Shown here piece by piece: positions 15,415 through 23,458 of a DNA stretch of 44,039 nt. The notes beneath the pieces are model-generated. The model did no database searches. It was not told where the DNA came from and worked only from the letters and a program-made list of their open reading frames with translations. The position numbers were made by a program, and so were the translations under genes. This DNA is from a virus. The stretch covers positions 1 to 44,039 of the IMG/VR virus record IMGVR_UViG_3300005590_000043. One strand, 5' to 3'. Position 1 is the stretch's first letter; every line of letters begins with the position of its first letter.

Positions 15415-17161
15415 AAAGCAGCTCCACAACGATCTTCGTTTCAGTCCCGAACAAAGGATCTGGATCGGTCTTCGTGATATCAATCACCCGGAAGCGGGTT
15501 CCAGGCGGAAGCAAGACCTCGCTCTCGCCCGCAAACTCTGAGATCGGGTTTAGGCTCCGCCCGTATCTGATTCCGCGATACTCGATGATTGCAGTATTGG
15601 CATTCCAGCCAGCCTGTTCCAAGCCAAAGAAATCTGAAATCGACCGTGACATGGATGTTGCCTCGAACGCATCCAGTTCAATAATGCTGCCCTTCTTCCA
15701 TGATCGGCCAACATAGTTTGCGCTTTCGAGGCCACGATAGGTGGCCGCGACTGGTTGTCCAGATGCGTTCCATTTTGCGAGGGCGCTTTGCAGTTGCTCC
15801 TTGAATTCAAGAACTGCCGGGGACGGACGTCCGCTACGAATCCCGCGCTGCAGAATATCATTACCCGTCTTGGTCCAGAAGTTCAGGGCAACAGCGTCTT
15901 CAAAATCAATCTCGTCTTTGACTTTCGCCCACTTCTTCAGGACGCGGTTGACTGCGGCGGCAGACCTGCTCTCAATCATTGCCAGGCTGGATTCTGGCAT
16001 TCCCTCAAAAAGAACTCCGCGAACCATGCCGACCGAGCTGCGAACCCTGCTTTCGCTGACGCCGAACTTGGGGGCCATTTCTGCAATGCGCGCGCTCAGC
16101 TTGTCTCCAAACTTCTTGGGAAGCGTTGGAGCAACCCGTAGCACCGGAGGAATATCAAGCCGGTTGAGTACAGCAATCTGCAGGAATTTCGGCCTATGGA
16201 ATGACAAGGCCGTCTTGGTCAGCTTGCCTGTTGATATTATCTCGGCAGCGATCCCAACCTTTCGCTCCGGCGACAACTTGTTCTCCACAAAGGTGCTGGA
16301 AAGTCGCTCATCCAGATCCTTTGGCGAAAGTCCCACATATGGGTTTTCTGCAACGGCCTCGACTTCCTGCACGTCAATGATTGGCATCGCCACGCACGCG
16401 CAGAAAATTTTCATCCCGGGTTGATCCCCCGCAGGCTTGCCCAGCTCGTACACCTTGTCGTTCCGGGCCTTGTGCTCCTTGCGGTAATTGACCTTTCCGG
16501 AGTGTCGCCACTTGTACTTCTTGAGGCCTGCCTCGCCCATGCGAAGGCGGGTGAGTTCACCATTCAGCTTCTGGGCCTGATCAACAGCGATCCGGTTGGC
16601 GCGGCGGCGCTGGATGCCCAGGCGCTCAGCAATCTGTTTGCCCATTTCCTTGCGGGGCGTCTGCTCCGTGAGCCCGCGCCAGATGGCCTGCTCTATATCC
16701 TTGCGGGCCGTGGCATCGATATCCTTGATCAGCCCGCTGATCTGCTTCTGGAAGATATTGACCTTTGGAAGGCTCTCAGTGCGGTTGATGAACGGGAACA
16801 CGTCGACGCCCGCTCCGGCCCTGATGGAGTCGGCCCAGCGCTTTTCATGCCATTTCGTAGCGGTCTTCAGCCAATCCTCGACCTCGGCGCTGACCTGTAT
16901 CGTGCGGCCCTCAACCAGTGCCTCTGAAATTTTGATGATCTGCTCTATGTCATCGGACTCATCGTCCTGCGTCAGCGATGATAGGGCTCTGCCATATGCG
17001 GGCAGGATGCGCTCTCTGACCTCTTGCTCCCAAGCCTGCACGGGCCTGACGCAGAGCCCATAGAGCGAGCGCTTGAGCGCGCCGGTGATCTCGATGGGCC
17101 GCAGCGTCACATTGCGGCGAAGACCAGCCTGACGGGCAAGCTGGCGGAGATCATAGGTCAC
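15407..17161 (-). CDS. MuF/SPP1 gp7-like head protein with C-terminal ADP-ribosyltransferase domain
   Basis: 584 residues from a GTG at 17161 (GTGA overlap with the portal stop). The N-terminal ~270 residues are a MuF-type minor head protein: 'ARKDIEQAIWRGLTEQTPRKEMGKQIAERLGIQRRRANRIAVDQAQKLNGELTRLR' and 'KYKWRHSGKVNYRKEHKARNDKVYELGKPAGDQPGMKIFCACVAMPI' (an R/H...C-x-C ending). The middle (300-460) is helical and unassigned. Residues ~468-584 match the R-S-E ADP-ribosyltransferase pattern: R476 in YRGL, the TSMS stretch (~502-505), and E546-x-E548 followed by VLLPPGTRFRV. It resembles the toxin domains of MuF polymorphic toxins, carried in the head and probably injected with DNA. The target is unknown. 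Confidence 0.85.
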   Translation of the reverse strand: MTYDLRQLARQAGLRRNVTLRPIEITGALKRSLYGLCVRPVQAWEQEVRERILPAYGRALSSLTQDDESDDIEQIIKISEALVEGRTIQVSAEVEDWLKTATKWHEKRWADSIRAGAGVDVFPFINRTESLPKVNIFQKQISGLIKDIDATARKDIEQAIWRGLTEQTPRKEMGKQIAERLGIQRRRANRIAVDQAQKLNGELTRLRMGEAGLKKYKWRHSGKVNYRKEHKARNDKVYELGKPAGDQPGMKIFCACVAMPIIDVQEVEAVAENPYVGLSPKDLDERLSSTFVENKLSPERKVGIAAEIISTGKLTKTALSFHRPKFLQIAVLNRLDIPPVLRVAPTLPKKFGDKLSARIAEMAPKFGVSESRVRSSVGMVRGVLFEGMPESSLAMIESRSAAAVNRVLKKWAKVKDEIDFEDAVALNFWTKTGNDILQRGIRSGRPSPAVLEFKEQLQSALAKWNASGQPVAATYRGLESANYVGRSWKKGSIIELDAFEATSMSRSISDFFGLEQAGWNANTAIIEYRGIRYGRSLNPISEFAGESEVLLPPGTRFRVIDITKTDPDPLFGTETKIVVELLYD

Positions 17162-19005
17162 CCTTTTCCCTTCTCCCAGTCTTCAACGACCTCTTCGAAC
17201 ACCTCAGGGCCGAGTTCGATCTTGCCTGAAAATGGCTTGATCTGGCTGAGATCGACGTCATCGGCGCCCTCATAGGTAATCGTGATGTGTGGCTGGTAAT
17301 CGTCCCAATCCCAGCTCGCGCCGGTACTTCTCCGGATATCCTCGTGCCGCCAGACGAGGTCATTGCTGGCAAAGTGAAGGACAACCGCACCTTTCGGGCC
17401 CAGAGGCTCCACAATACGGGGTCCGCCCGGCTTGATGGTCAGGTTCCCGTCTTCATCGCTCGCCCAAGTTGTGCCCGCCTTAATCCAGTCGACAGGTTTG
17501 CGGCTGAAGGCGATGGTGACATGCATGTCACTGGCCTTAAGGGTGGACTTGAACCCATTGCGCTTAGCCCACGCCACAAGTGCTTTTGCGTTGAGAACCT
17601 TTCGATAAACATACAGCGTGTGCGGCGCAGCGTCCTGGACGGGCTCGCCGGTTTCCGGGTCAATCTCCGGCTCCGGGTTCTGCTCAGGATCGTTCGGGTC
17701 GCCCGCTGAAGGGTCAAACCCCTCTGTGGTAGAGCCGAACTCTTCAATTGCGTTCTCGATGCCCGGATACTGCCCGGACTCGATCATGGCGTTTTCAAGC
17801 GCCTTGGCGAGCACGCCGTCATTGATCAATCCAGTCGCCGCGATCTTGCCAAACGTGTTCGCGCGCTTCTCTTCGATCTCCGCCAGTTCCTTGGCGTCCT
17901 TCTGGAACAATGGGGCCCACGCATAGTGGATGGACTTGTCACGTTCGCCCGTAGCAGACCGGATCAGCACTTCATCCAGCGGGGCAAGCGTTGGTGTAAG
18001 GGTCAGCTCCTGGTCAGCTCCCAGGCGGTCATAGTAGTTCTTGAGGTCGCTCTCGCCTGTGGCGTTCATGCCGGCAGGAGACTGACTGAGGAACCGGGTC
18101 GCAGGAACGTCAGCCGCTCCGCAGACGATCACCATGTATTGCTGCAGCACTTCCGGAAGCTGGGCAAAGCTCAGCTGCTTCTGGTCATATTCGTCCTTGC
18201 CGTCGAGAATAAGGGCGTTCGTGATCGACTTGATCGTCATGGCGTCCGTAAAACGGTCAGCCAGGCGCAGGGATGTTTCCTTTGAGGCGAGCCATCTTTC
18301 GGCAAGTTCCGGAATCCGCACCACGTCAACCTTCGCCTCTTCGAGCAGCTGGGCGATGACACTGGATGACCGGGCCGCGTTTGCGACAGCGTCCCTGATA
18401 CTCTGCAGCACACTGTCACCCCATGGTGTCTGGCGGCGCGTGCGAGAGCTGACAGGGTTGCCACGAAACACGACCACACGTGACGGGTGGATGTTAAGCT
18501 GAAACGCTGACTCCGTGTTCAGCGTCCAGTAGACGGGTTGGCCGTACCATTCGTCTTCCGGATTTAGCCGCATTTCAGAGGGCGTCAGCTCATAGCGGGT
18601 GCAGGCGTGCACATAGGAAAGATCGCCCTTTGAGATTGCGTCGAGATTGAGAGGCTCTGATGGATTGTCGCCCTTCAGGCCAATGACGAGCGCTCCGCCG
18701 CCATACTGCCGCCCGAAGATCAAGGCTTCCTTGACCTTGCCCTTCAGGTTCAGCCGCTTCTCTTCCTCTTCAATTGCCTCGATCTGGTCATTGCTGGCCT
18801 GCCAGTTTCGCCATGCCCGGATACTGTCAAATGCCGGGATATCGACCGCTTTGGCAGCCATCCAGTTGCCGCGATACATGGCGTCAATTTCGGCCTCGTC
18901 CATCTCGGTGAAGACGAAGGTGTTTGTGGCGGACTTGTCTCTCGCCGTGCCCAGTCCACTGATGACGTTTTGCTGGCTGTCATATGTCCGGGTCACATCA
19001 CTCAT
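17158..19005 (-). CDS. Portal protein (DUF1073) with C-terminal 2H phosphoesterase, Acb1-like domain
   Basis: 615 residues. The first ~440 are a DUF1073-type portal: 'YRGNWMAAKAVDIPAFDSIRAWRNW', 'ALIFGRQYGGGALVIGL', 'IHPSRVVVFRG', 'VPATRFLSQSPAGMNATGESDLKNYYDRLG'. After a Pro/Glu/Asp-rich linker (~430-455), residues ~460-615 hold two H-x-T motifs, His ~495 in MHVTIAFS and His ~573 in PHITITYE. These are the signature of 2H phosphoesterases and of the Acb1 anti-CBASS enzymes that cleave cyclic oligonucleotide signals. The portal forms the packaging vertex, so many copies of the enzyme domain may ride on each virion. The start overlaps the terminase stop (TGATG). Confidence 0.85.
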   Translation of the reverse strand: MSDVTRTYDSQQNVISGLGTARDKSATNTFVFTEMDEAEIDAMYRGNWMAAKAVDIPAFDSIRAWRNWQASNDQIEAIEEEEKRLNLKGKVKEALIFGRQYGGGALVIGLKGDNPSEPLNLDAISKGDLSYVHACTRYELTPSEMRLNPEDEWYGQPVYWTLNTESAFQLNIHPSRVVVFRGNPVSSRTRRQTPWGDSVLQSIRDAVANAARSSSVIAQLLEEAKVDVVRIPELAERWLASKETSLRLADRFTDAMTIKSITNALILDGKDEYDQKQLSFAQLPEVLQQYMVIVCGAADVPATRFLSQSPAGMNATGESDLKNYYDRLGADQELTLTPTLAPLDEVLIRSATGERDKSIHYAWAPLFQKDAKELAEIEEKRANTFGKIAATGLINDGVLAKALENAMIESGQYPGIENAIEEFGSTTEGFDPSAGDPNDPEQNPEPEIDPETGEPVQDAAPHTLYVYRKVLNAKALVAWAKRNGFKSTLKASDMHVTIAFSRKPVDWIKAGTTWASDEDGNLTIKPGGPRIVEPLGPKGAVVLHFASNDLVWRHEDIRRSTGASWDWDDYQPHITITYEGADDVDLSQIKPFSGKIELGPEVFEEVVEDWEKGKG

Positions 19006-20459
19006 CAGAAATTATCCCAGTCATAGCCGGTCTTGGCGATGTTGATATTGTCAGCGGCGATGACCGCATCAGCGAGGTTGTGCGACTTGACGCCGAGGTC
19101 TTTCTTCAGCTTCAGCTTTGGTACCACGCGCTTCTTGCCCTCGCTCTCAACCCACCAGGGTACACAGAGCTCCGTGAACAGCGCGTCCAGTTTGCGCTCG
19201 CCCATTTCGGAAGAGAAAGACAGCACATCCTCTGGCTTGATGGACTGGCCACGTGTGACCGCGTTGAACGTCAGCATGGCGCGCCGGGCCGTGTTCGCCC
19301 AAGCCTGCGCTTTCAGGTTCAGGTACTCGTCTTTGTTGAGCGGGCTGTTGTCGTTCAAGGCGTCGCTGGGCTGATCCGGGTCCATGACGCCGCCGCCAGC
19401 ATGAAAGGCGTAGTGCTCGACACTCGCGCCCTCTGCCTGGTTAAGCTCATCGACATACCCGCCGATAAACGAACCGATGCCGACTGTGTCGTAGGAGACC
19501 GTCGCATTGATCAGCCTCGCCTTTGCCCAGACCTTTCGGGTGTTCTGAACCAGCTCGTCCTTGTCTGTCTGCCAGTCGTCAGAGTCCGTGAAGACGCCGT
19601 CAACCTTGCTGGCCGTAGCCGCCTTGTCTTCCCCGCCATCTGCAGGGTCAAAGCCGACCACGTTCCGGCCTGTCAGCTCCAGATTGAGCACCTTGTGAGC
19701 ATCAACGCAGGCGTCCAGCCAGCGGCGCTTGAATATCGAGAGCTCACTGTCTCCGAGCGGAACGCCGCCATAGACGTGCTCGAACATCTCCGGGTCGCGC
19801 TCTTGCATCGCTGCGATGTCACGCAAGGCCTTCTTGGAAAGGAACGGGTTTTCCGTATAGTCGATCTTCCGGACCACCGTGTGAGGCGGCGGGTTCACCA
19901 CGAAGTTCTTCCAGACGTAATCGGTGACGAGTTTCGGGTTGAACAGCAGGATGACCAGACTGCCTTCCTTACGGATCGTCGGCCCGATCACCATCCACTG
20001 GTCTTCAGTGAGCTTTTCCGCTTCCTCGATCCAGAGGATGTCCACATCGGACATGCCCTTGATCTCTTCGAGGTTCCGTTCGATGCCGTAGAACAGGAAC
20101 TCAGATCCGGTTGCCCGGTGAATGATTGTGGTCTTCTGGACCTCGAACTCATCCTTCAAGCCAAGGTGCCCAATAGCCCATTTCAGCTCTGTGTAGACTG
20201 AGTCCTGAATGCGGTTCTGGAAGCGCCGGATGCAGAGCACCCTCATCTTCACACGAACATGGTTGACCAGGCGGACCAGCTGACAGGCCGTGTCCCGCGT
20301 TTTTGAGCTGGAACGACCGCCATGCAAAACAGCCGTATCAATACCGCCCAGAAAGACTTCCTCCCAGAAATCCCACAGGTTCGGGTTGGTAAGGTAGGTG
20401 CTGCCTTTTAGCTGTTCTCGCCCTCTGTCTGATCCTCCTGCCTCAGAACGTCTCGCCAT
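19005..20459 (-). CDS. terL: Terminase large subunit
   Basis: 484 residues. The ATPase half has a Walker A variant GGRSSSKT (47-54), where the usual GKT/GKS is SKT as in PBSX-type terminases, and a Walker B 'VDILWIEEAE' (~139-148). A coupling-like 'LLFNPKL' segment and the nuclease domain with 'VVGFDPADGGEDKAA' follow. It drives DNA packaging into the prohead together with the DUF2280 protein. The start overlaps the small terminase gene by 52 bases; a somewhat later start is possible, since the first ~20 residues are low complexity. Confidence 0.95.
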   Translation of the reverse strand: MARRSEAGGSDRGREQLKGSTYLTNPNLWDFWEEVFLGGIDTAVLHGGRSSSKTRDTACQLVRLVNHVRVKMRVLCIRRFQNRIQDSVYTELKWAIGHLGLKDEFEVQKTTIIHRATGSEFLFYGIERNLEEIKGMSDVDILWIEEAEKLTEDQWMVIGPTIRKEGSLVILLFNPKLVTDYVWKNFVVNPPPHTVVRKIDYTENPFLSKKALRDIAAMQERDPEMFEHVYGGVPLGDSELSIFKRRWLDACVDAHKVLNLELTGRNVVGFDPADGGEDKAATASKVDGVFTDSDDWQTDKDELVQNTRKVWAKARLINATVSYDTVGIGSFIGGYVDELNQAEGASVEHYAFHAGGGVMDPDQPSDALNDNSPLNKDEYLNLKAQAWANTARRAMLTFNAVTRGQSIKPEDVLSFSSEMGERKLDALFTELCVPWWVESEGKKRVVPKLKLKKDLGVKSHNLADAVIAADNINIAKTGYDWDNF

Positions 20460-20890
20460 GTGCGGTTCTCTGTATGGATGGGGCCGCCATCCTTACCGGA
20501 GTGCTCGTGTAGGCGGCGGTTAGTGTAGCTCTCGCCCATTTCCTTGGCGGCCTGCTCCAGAAGTGATGCAGCAAGGACCATGTTACCCATGCTTTCAGCC
20601 TTGTCGGCCATGCGCTGGATGGCCCGCAGTCTTACAGAGCGGTGGCTGATCCCGATCTCCGCAGTGTCCTCCAGAAAAGCCTTCCGTGTCTGTTGGAAAA
20701 GCTCCTTCCACTTCTTAGCTGTGGATTGTCCGGCCTTCTTTGTTGGATCATGGCTTTCGACAAGTTGGCGGCTGATATCCTTGCCGAACTCATCCTTGAC
20801 CGCCTTGGCGACAGTCAGGGGGCTGTCAAAGCAGGCCAGCTGCTGGACGATAAAGGCCTTTTCGGAGTCGGTTAACTTCTGCTCTGCCAT
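20408..20890 (-). CDS. Putative terminase small subunit, DUF2280 family
   Basis: A 160-residue protein matching DUF2280: 'KAFIVQQLACFDSPLTVAKAVKDEFGKDISRQLVESHDPTKKAGQSTAKKWKELFQQTRKAFLEDTAEIGISHRSVRLRAIQRMADKAESMGNMVLAASLLEQAAKEMGE'. The N-terminal helices resemble an HTH for site recognition, and the middle is helical. DUF2280 proteins usually lie directly before terL, as here, and act as the DNA-recognising terminase subunit. Confidence 0.85.
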   Translation of the reverse strand: MAEQKLTDSEKAFIVQQLACFDSPLTVAKAVKDEFGKDISRQLVESHDPTKKAGQSTAKKWKELFQQTRKAFLEDTAEIGISHRSVRLRAIQRMADKAESMGNMVLAASLLEQAAKEMGESYTNRRLHEHSGKDGGPIHTENRTWRDVLRQEDQTEGENS

Positions 20891-20917
20891 TGATTCAGTC
20901 TATACCTCGTCTAAGCC

Positions 20918-21541
20918 TCATGCGGCGCGAGGGAGGCAAACACCACATGCGCGCGCGATACTGGCCTCGCCGATCTCCGGCCCCTGCCTTGCGGCTTGTA
21001 TGAACGCATCAGCATGAGCTGCCTCAGCACCGTATCGCCGAACGATTGAGGTAAACTCCTCTATGTCGTGGCCTCTCATGGCCCATATTGGAAGGCCGGT
21101 GGTCCTGCTGAATTTGGGCTGCCCATACTCGTCTGTTGCTTGAGCACAGTGCATAAGCTCGTGATCAACAAGAGCGCAAAACTCGATGTCACTGCAGGTC
21201 GCGGCATACCCCGCATCAAAGGTCAGGATGAAGTCGGGGATATTGCCGAACCATTGCTCGACTTGTTGTCGTGCACGGGCTTTAGCCCACTTGCCCATTG
21301 CCATCGGATCGCCAGGTTCGGCTTGGGCAAGAATGACGCGGCCATTCTTGGAATTAGGAACATTGGTCCAGAGGGCGCCGATAATTGCGTGCTCAAGATG
21401 GGCATGCTCCGGATTATGAAGCGAGGCGCCCTCATTGATTAAGGTCTGCCTCGCCCAGTCAATAATCTCGGGGGCTGGGGTGAATGTTCCGATATTCTCG
21501 ATATCGAATAGCGTTTCTGGTGGTTTAGGTCTTTGGGTCAT
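20918..21541 (-). CDS. Phage metallopeptidase-like protein
   Basis: 207 residues from the ATG at 21541; an in-frame GTG at 21550 is the alternative. The sequence has 'EFCALVDHELMHCAQ', an H-E-x-x-H zinc motif, preceded by 'DFILTFDAGYAATCSDIEF' and followed by 'LPIWAMRGHDIEEFTSIVRRYG'. This matches the 'putative phage metallopeptidase' family found near terminase genes. The D-x-E-E-F stretch could give a third metal ligand. The substrate is unknown. The likely ribosome site GGTGAT is inside one arm of a 12-bp inverted repeat (21547-21625). Confidence 0.85.
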   Translation of the reverse strand: MTQRPKPPETLFDIENIGTFTPAPEIIDWARQTLINEGASLHNPEHAHLEHAIIGALWTNVPNSKNGRVILAQAEPGDPMAMGKWAKARARQQVEQWFGNIPDFILTFDAGYAATCSDIEFCALVDHELMHCAQATDEYGQPKFSRTTGLPIWAMRGHDIEEFTSIVRRYGAEAAHADAFIQAARQGPEIGEASIARACGVCLPRAA

Positions 21542-21546
21542 AGTGA

Positions 21547-21625
21547 TCACCGCCCGGCGTCTCAGATGCTCAGGGCCTCTATCAAGGGAGGAAAGGTGAG
21601 GGCCGGCTTCAGGGCCGGGCGGTGA
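21547..21625. repeat. 12-bp perfect inverted repeat upstream of metallopeptidase gene
   Basis: TCACCGCCCGGC at 21547-21558 and GCCGGGCGGTGA at 21614-21625 are exact inverted copies 55 bases apart, filling the gap between two minus-strand genes. The loop contains further GGCC-rich short repeats that could form a branched RNA. The left arm covers the likely ribosome site of the metallopeptidase gene, so folding could limit its translation. Confidence 0.7.
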
Positions 21626-21631
21626 AGGGGG

Positions 21632-21826
21632 TTAGATCTCGGTGTCAAAGCACGACTGGTGGATGCAGTTCACAATGCGGGCCATGTTGCGCTCGGCTTC
21701 CGCTTTCATGTGGGGCTGCGGGGGATCGCCGTATTTCAGGTAGTGGCGCTCCAGGTCATGGATGGCGGCCTCCATCGAGGCTTGGTCAATGCGGAGGTGA
21801 ACCAAGAGGGGGCGGTCACTAGCCAT
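21632..21826 (-). CDS. 64-residue protein, unknown
   Basis: From the ATG at 21826 the product is 'MASDRPLLVHLRIDQASMEAAIHDLERHYLKYGD...' with a helical C-terminal half 'MKAEAERNMARIVNCIHQSCFD'. Codon pattern and a GAGGG ribosome-site-like sequence upstream support coding. It is the first gene after a ~500-bp non-coding stretch. No family was recognised; a small binding protein is possible. Confidence 0.65.
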   Translation of the reverse strand: MASDRPLLVHLRIDQASMEAAIHDLERHYLKYGDPPQPHMKAEAERNMARIVNCIHQSCFDTEI

Positions 21827-21885
21827 CAGTCGAGCATTCCCTCTACCAAGCAATGACTGCACATGGATATCCCCTGAAATAGATA

Positions 21886-21926
21886 GCCCCGGCGTACCCG
21901 TGTTTGAGACGGGAAGAGGCCGGGGC
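21886..21926. repeat. Nested two-part hairpin
   Basis: The outer stem GCCCCGGC/GCCGGGGC (8 bp) encloses an inner stem CCCGT/ACGGG (5 bp) with a seven-base loop, separated by short internal bulges. No T-tract follows in either direction, so it is more likely part of a structured RNA or a protein-binding site than a terminator. Confidence 0.6.
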
Positions 21927-22220
21927 CGAATGCTCCGCGAGTGGCAGAGACCCGGCAGCACGCTGCGCGGGGGGTGGCTTCCTGCGGGCCGGGCTGGTTA
22001 CCGGCTAGAGATGATTTTCTTGAGCAGTGGCCGCTCATTCCCCGTGATGCACCAACCAGACTTCAAATTCTGGATACGGACACACGACAGGGGCGATAGT
22101 CGTCACTCACCTACTCTCAAGCCGACGCCGCTTGCCCCGTTTTTCTGGTGGGGTGTCGCCACGTCATCTCGTCACAGGTTCTCGACTGCGTGTCTATCCA
22201 CGCCGCCGCAGGAATCAGAA

Positions 22221-22247
22221 GCGCCCGCAGGGGTGACCTACGGGCGC
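22221..22247. repeat. 7-bp GC hairpin with extended flanks
   Basis: GCGCCCG and CGGGCGC pair around thirteen bases that themselves contain AGG/CCT. Outside the stem, GAATC (from 22212) and GATTC (ending near 22259) can extend the pairing across small bulges. No clear T-tract is present. It is 80 bases downstream of the last small gene of the regulatory block. Confidence 0.55.
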
Positions 22248-22327
22248 AACTTTCGATTCTGAATTTCGAGGACACTTATGGGGCGAGTTATTTCGCGTGT
22301 CAAGCGATCCCATCAAGATGCTGTGGA

Positions 22328-22492
22328 TTACTTGCGGCTTCCTGGGCGCATCTTGTGCCGGATAGGGTACAGCCTACGAAGGCGGTTGAAGTCTCGGATC
22401 ACATATTCTGGCGATGAAATCTGGAAGCAAACAGAGGTGTTTTCCTTTGCGCTATAGCTGTAAACTGTCCCCTTGGATTTAAACCCTTCCAT
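22328..22492 (-). CDS. 54-residue protein, unknown
   Basis: The ATG at 22492 overlaps the previous stop (TGATG). The product 'MEGFKSKGTVYSYSAKENTSVCFQISSPEYVIRDFNRLRRLYPIRHKMRPGSRK' has a beta-rich first half and a basic end. It is the last gene of the leftward regulatory block before the non-coding interval. No family was recognised. Confidence 0.6.
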   Translation of the reverse strand: MEGFKSKGTVYSYSAKENTSVCFQISSPEYVIRDFNRLRRLYPIRHKMRPGSRK

Positions 22493-22704
22493 CACAGCCT
22501 CCACTTGATGTGAGATCTGAAGGCGTGGAAATATGCGGGCTCCAAGCAATCATATCGCCAGTACTGCTTGTTCCGGCTCCATGTGCGACAGACGGCAAGA
22601 CCATCCACAATGGCGCGGACATGCCAAAGGCGATTATGTGGGTTTCCGTCCCCATAGTACACGTCAAAGCTGCGGCCTGGTTGGCATTCGTCAGGTAGCG
22701 ACAT
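22492..22704 (-). CDS. 70-residue protein, unknown
   Basis: The ATG at 22704 overlaps the upstream stop. The product begins MSLPDECQPGRSFDVYYGDGNPHNRLWHVRAIVDG and is rich in aromatic residues (Trp, Tyr), with 'YYGDGNPHNRLWHVRAIVDGLAVCR' reading like a small beta-barrel, perhaps a DUF/SH3-like fold. It is translationally coupled on both sides. Confidence 0.65.
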   Translation of the reverse strand: MSLPDECQPGRSFDVYYGDGNPHNRLWHVRAIVDGLAVCRTWSRNKQYWRYDCLEPAYFHAFRSHIKWRL

Positions 22705-23243
22705 CACAGCCTCCACATCCTGATCAGTGCATCCAAGCCAATCCTCAGCTTGGTCACCTGATGCGTCTTTGGGGGCTGGTTATCGATGCACACGGCCTCC
22801 ATGATGCGCTTAACATCAGCGCCGCAGTCATGAACGCACAGCCACGCCTTGCGCCACCGGAAGGCGGCCAGACCATCATCGGCGCCATCTCCAATCGTTT
22901 GGCCATTGTCGATCCACTCGGAAAGACTTGGAGTAACCGGGTCCGGGCTGATGCCTATCGAACGCTGAAGGGCGAGCTTGGCCATGGCGTAGCGCCTGCC
23001 TGCCTCGGCCTGCTTTGATGTGATCAGGCGGCGTGACGGGGCCGCAAGAACATCAAGGATGCACTCAAGCTCCCCCTGCGCATCATGAGAGCCGAGCAGT
23101 ATTTCGCGGCGTTTCCGGATTTCCGGCGTAGGCCTGGTATCCTGAAGCGGCGTACGTGCACGCTTGGCAACGCGGCCGCTTGGCTCTCTGGCCACAGCCT
23201 GCCTGCGTTTTCGTCCGGCACGGCTTTTCAGTCGCTTTGCCAT
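22704..23243 (-). CDS. Basic protein, possible late regulator
   Basis: 179 residues with a very basic N-terminus (AKRLKSRAGRKRRQAVAREPSGRVAKRAR), a helical middle ('ITSKQAEAGRRYAMAKLALQRSIG') and a C-terminal half with 'LCVHDCGADVKRIMEAVCID'. The pattern (basic start, K-Q-A-x-A-G-x-R-Y-A segment) resembles uncharacterised proteins of alphaproteobacterial phages found near the late switch. DNA or RNA binding is likely. An antiterminator or late activator role is a guess from position before the late operon. Confidence 0.6.
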   Translation of the reverse strand: MAKRLKSRAGRKRRQAVAREPSGRVAKRARTPLQDTRPTPEIRKRREILLGSHDAQGELECILDVLAAPSRRLITSKQAEAGRRYAMAKLALQRSIGISPDPVTPSLSEWIDNGQTIGDGADDGLAAFRWRKAWLCVHDCGADVKRIMEAVCIDNQPPKTHQVTKLRIGLDALIRMWRL

Positions 23244-23458
23244 TACTTCACCCTCGCAACCGGCAGGCCATTGATCATGTCTGAACGAACCATCACGAGG
23301 GCCTGCCCGCCCTTGTTGCTGAAACCGGCGTCTTCAATCCGGGTCGTGACCTCGTAATTTCGCGCATTCCAGAAGGCCCGTATCTTGAAGGCAAGACGCT
23401 CCTCACGCTGGATCATGGCCTTGCGGCTTCTCACATCCACAGGGGCTGGCTTCTTCAT
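23243..23458 (-). CDS. 71-residue protein, unknown
   Basis: A small basic protein (MKKPAPVDVRSRKAMIQREERLAFKIRAFW...) with a beta-like C-terminal half 'YEVTTRIEDAGFSNKGGQALVMVRSDMINGLP'. Both ends overlap neighbours by a few bases, so it is translated with GcrA-like upstream and the basic protein downstream. No family was recognised. Confidence 0.65.
   Translation of the reverse strand: MKKPAPVDVRSRKAMIQREERLAFKIRAFWNARNYEVTTRIEDAGFSNKGGQALVMVRSDMINGLPVARVK

Larger units (their letters stand above)
21827..22327 (-). other. Non-coding interval before the late operon
   Basis: About 500 bases without a convincing gene. A minus-strand frame ending at 21826 exists, but its composition looks non-coding. 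The interval holds two strong hairpins (21886-21926 and 22221-22247), a third GC-rich repeat near 21987-22006, and a T-rich spot near 22140-22145. Lying between the regulatory genes and the packaging genes in the direction of late transcription, it is a candidate for the late promoter, an antitermination site, a structured RNA or the packaging site. No promoter consensus is clear. Confidence 0.5.

Noticed and set aside
21826-22038. Minus-strand frame of ~70 residues ending at the start of the 64-residue gene
   Set aside because: Residue composition (Pro/Gly/Arg/Cys/Ser without pattern) and its location over strong hairpins look non-coding.
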